A stretch of DNA of 64,000 bases from Sphingomonas aerolata (lineage in GTDB: Bacteria; Pseudomonadota; Alphaproteobacteria; Sphingomonadales; Sphingomonadaceae). The notes below the pieces were generated by a model. That model made no database searches. It was given only the letters and a program-made list of their open reading frames with translations, and was not told the DNA's origin. Numbering within the stretch: position 1 is the first letter of the stretch; each line of letters begins with the position of its first letter. Below, piece by piece: positions 62,980 through 64,000 of this stretch. Location of the stretch: positions 558,001 through 622,000 of the forward strand of contig NZ_PZZN01000001.1 of assembly GCF_003046295.1 (NCBI RefSeq). The letters run 5' to 3'. The translations under genes and the position numbers were made by a program.

Positions 62980-64000
62980 GTGGAAATTACGCGACGCACC
63001 GGGCTGGCGATGCTGACGGGTCTTGCCGTATCGGCCGGCGCCCGTGGGACGGCCGCACCTGCGCCGACCGGCCTGCACGGCATCGCCGCGGCCAAGGGGA
63101 TGCGGGTGGGATCGAGTTTCGCATGGGGTGCCCCGGGTGCCGATCGCGGCTCGTTCGCGAATCCAGCCTATGCCGACCTGCTCAAACGCGATTGCGGTCT
63201 GCTCGTCGCCGAAAACGAGATGAAGTGGCAGGCGTTGCGACCCAGCGCGACCGCCTTCGACTTTACCCGCTTCGATGCGATGATGGCCTGGGCGGACGCC
63301 AACGCACTGCTGGTGCGCGGGCATAATCTGCTGTGGCATCAGCCCAAATGGATGCCGCGCTGGGAAGAAGCGCATGATTTTGGCGCGACCCCCGCGCGCG
63401 CCGCCGAACATCTGCTGGTCGATCATATCACCACGGTATGCCGCCGCTATGGCACGCGGATCCGCAGCTACGACGTCGTCAACGAGGCGGTCGATCCCAA
63501 GGATGCGAGCCTGTACCAGACCGCTTTGTCGCGCGCGCTGGGCAGCCCCGAGGCAACGCTGGACCTGGCCTTCCACACCGCGCGCCGCGTCGCGCCGCAC
63601 GCGCAGCTGGTCTATAACGACTATATGAGCTGGGAACCCGGCAACGCCACGCACCGCGCCGGCGTGCTCAAGCTGCTCGAAGGGTTCAAGGCGCGCGGCG
63701 TGCCGGTCGATGCGCTGGGCGTGCAGTCTCACCTGGTCACGCAGGGGATCGACGCGCGTGCAACGATCGCAGCGCTCGAGGGCGAGTGGCGCCGCTTCCT
63801 CGATGCGGTCACCGCGATGGGCTATGGCCTGGTGATCACCGAGCTCGACGTCCGCGACAACGCACTCCCTGCCGACTTCACGGTCCGCGATCAGGCGGTG
63901 GCCAATTTCACGCGCGGCTATCTCGACGTGATGCTCGCCTATCCGCAGCTTCGCGACGTGCTGCTGTGGGGGATGACCGACCGCTATAGCTGGATCGAGG
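62980..64000 (+). CDS. Secreted GH10 endo-1,4-beta-xylanase (3' end outside window)
   Basis: GTG 62980 after AGAGAGGATGTCCT; still open at base 64000, 340 codons visible. Tat-like signal (ITRRTGLAMLTGLAVSAGARG), then a GH10 barrel with the acid/base Glu169 in YDVVNEAVD and nucleophile Glu288 in VITELDVRD, plus GHNLLWHQPKWMP and WGMTDRYSW. Hydrolyses xylan backbone in the envelope or medium. A short ATG frame at 62973 overlaps out of phase and was ignored. Confidence 0.95.
   Translation, partial: MEITRRTGLAMLTGLAVSAGARGTAAPAPTGLHGIAAAKGMRVGSSFAWGAPGADRGSFANPAYADLLKRDCGLLVAENEMKWQALRPSATAFDFTRFDAMMAWADANALLVRGHNLLWHQPKWMPRWEEAHDFGATPARAAEHLLVDHITTVCRRYGTRIRSYDVVNEAVDPKDASLYQTALSRALGSPEATLDLAFHTARRVAPHAQLVYNDYMSWEPGNATHRAGVLKLLEGFKARGVPVDALGVQSHLVTQGIDARATIAALEGEWRRFLDAVTAMGYGLVITELDVRDNALPADFTVRDQAVANFTRGYLDVMLAYPQLRDVLLWGMTDRYSWIE

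Overview
The window looks like chromosomal DNA of a Sphingomonas-like alphaproteobacterium (Sphingomonadales). This is inferred from the uniformly high GC, the gene order aroA-cmk-rpsA-ihfB, small families common in alphaproteobacteria (TIGR02300-type protein, DUF1476, DUF2794), the alphaproteobacterial-style Pho box and the overall protein style. Most of it is ordinary housekeeping DNA. I saw no transposase, integrase, phage gene, CRISPR array or rRNA.

Layout: 1-8 kb holds two cyclic-di-GMP genes (a response regulator-GGDEF cut by the window edge and a GAF/degenerate GGDEF/EAL protein), a ROK sugar kinase, glmS and glmU, phosphoglycolate phosphatase and a VanZ-like protein. 8.4-11 kb is a tight four-gene reverse-strand operon: a small Tat-signal protein, a PqqD-like protein, an HprK-related kinase and a nucleotidyltransferase. 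11-18.4 kb is the complete phosphate regulon phoR-pstSCAB-phoU-phoB, with a triple-repeat Pho box in front of pstS. 18.5-27.4 kb carries a SDR, cysE, oxyR, two fasciclin proteins, pgsA-moaD-moaE, an LplT-like MFS protein and a secreted cyclophilin. 27.4-34.4 kb has a soluble PAS/MCP receptor, tRNA-Ala, aroA-cmk, REP-like inverted repeats, a SemiSWEET, rpsA, ihfB and tRNA-Leu. 34.4-48 kb has a solute-binding lipoprotein that abuts the tRNA, RNase T2, nadA-nadC, an M56/BlaI pair with a two-dyad operator, a Grx4-BolA-DUF1476 set and leuC-(tiny membrane ORF)-leuD.

48-64 kb is the most accessory-looking part: a FAD amine oxidase-like protein, a secreted GH127 glycosidase, an exported catalase with an ankyrin partner, a cobalamin riboswitch controlling a TonB-dependent receptor, a lone GIY-YIG-like protein of unknown role, a coupled unit of MASE1 histidine kinase, LuxR-type response regulator, small protein and a Cas4-like/DUF2779 protein, and the start of a GH10 xylanase.

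The most interesting leads are the HprK/PqqD/nucleotidyltransferase operon with its likely exported substrate, the two-component/DUF2779 unit in which the Cas4-like nuclease motif is degraded, the GIY-YIG orphan, the micro-ORF coupled between leuC and leuD, and the M56/BlaI sensor with an unfamiliar C-terminal domain. All family assignments are from reading the sequence; no searches were run.
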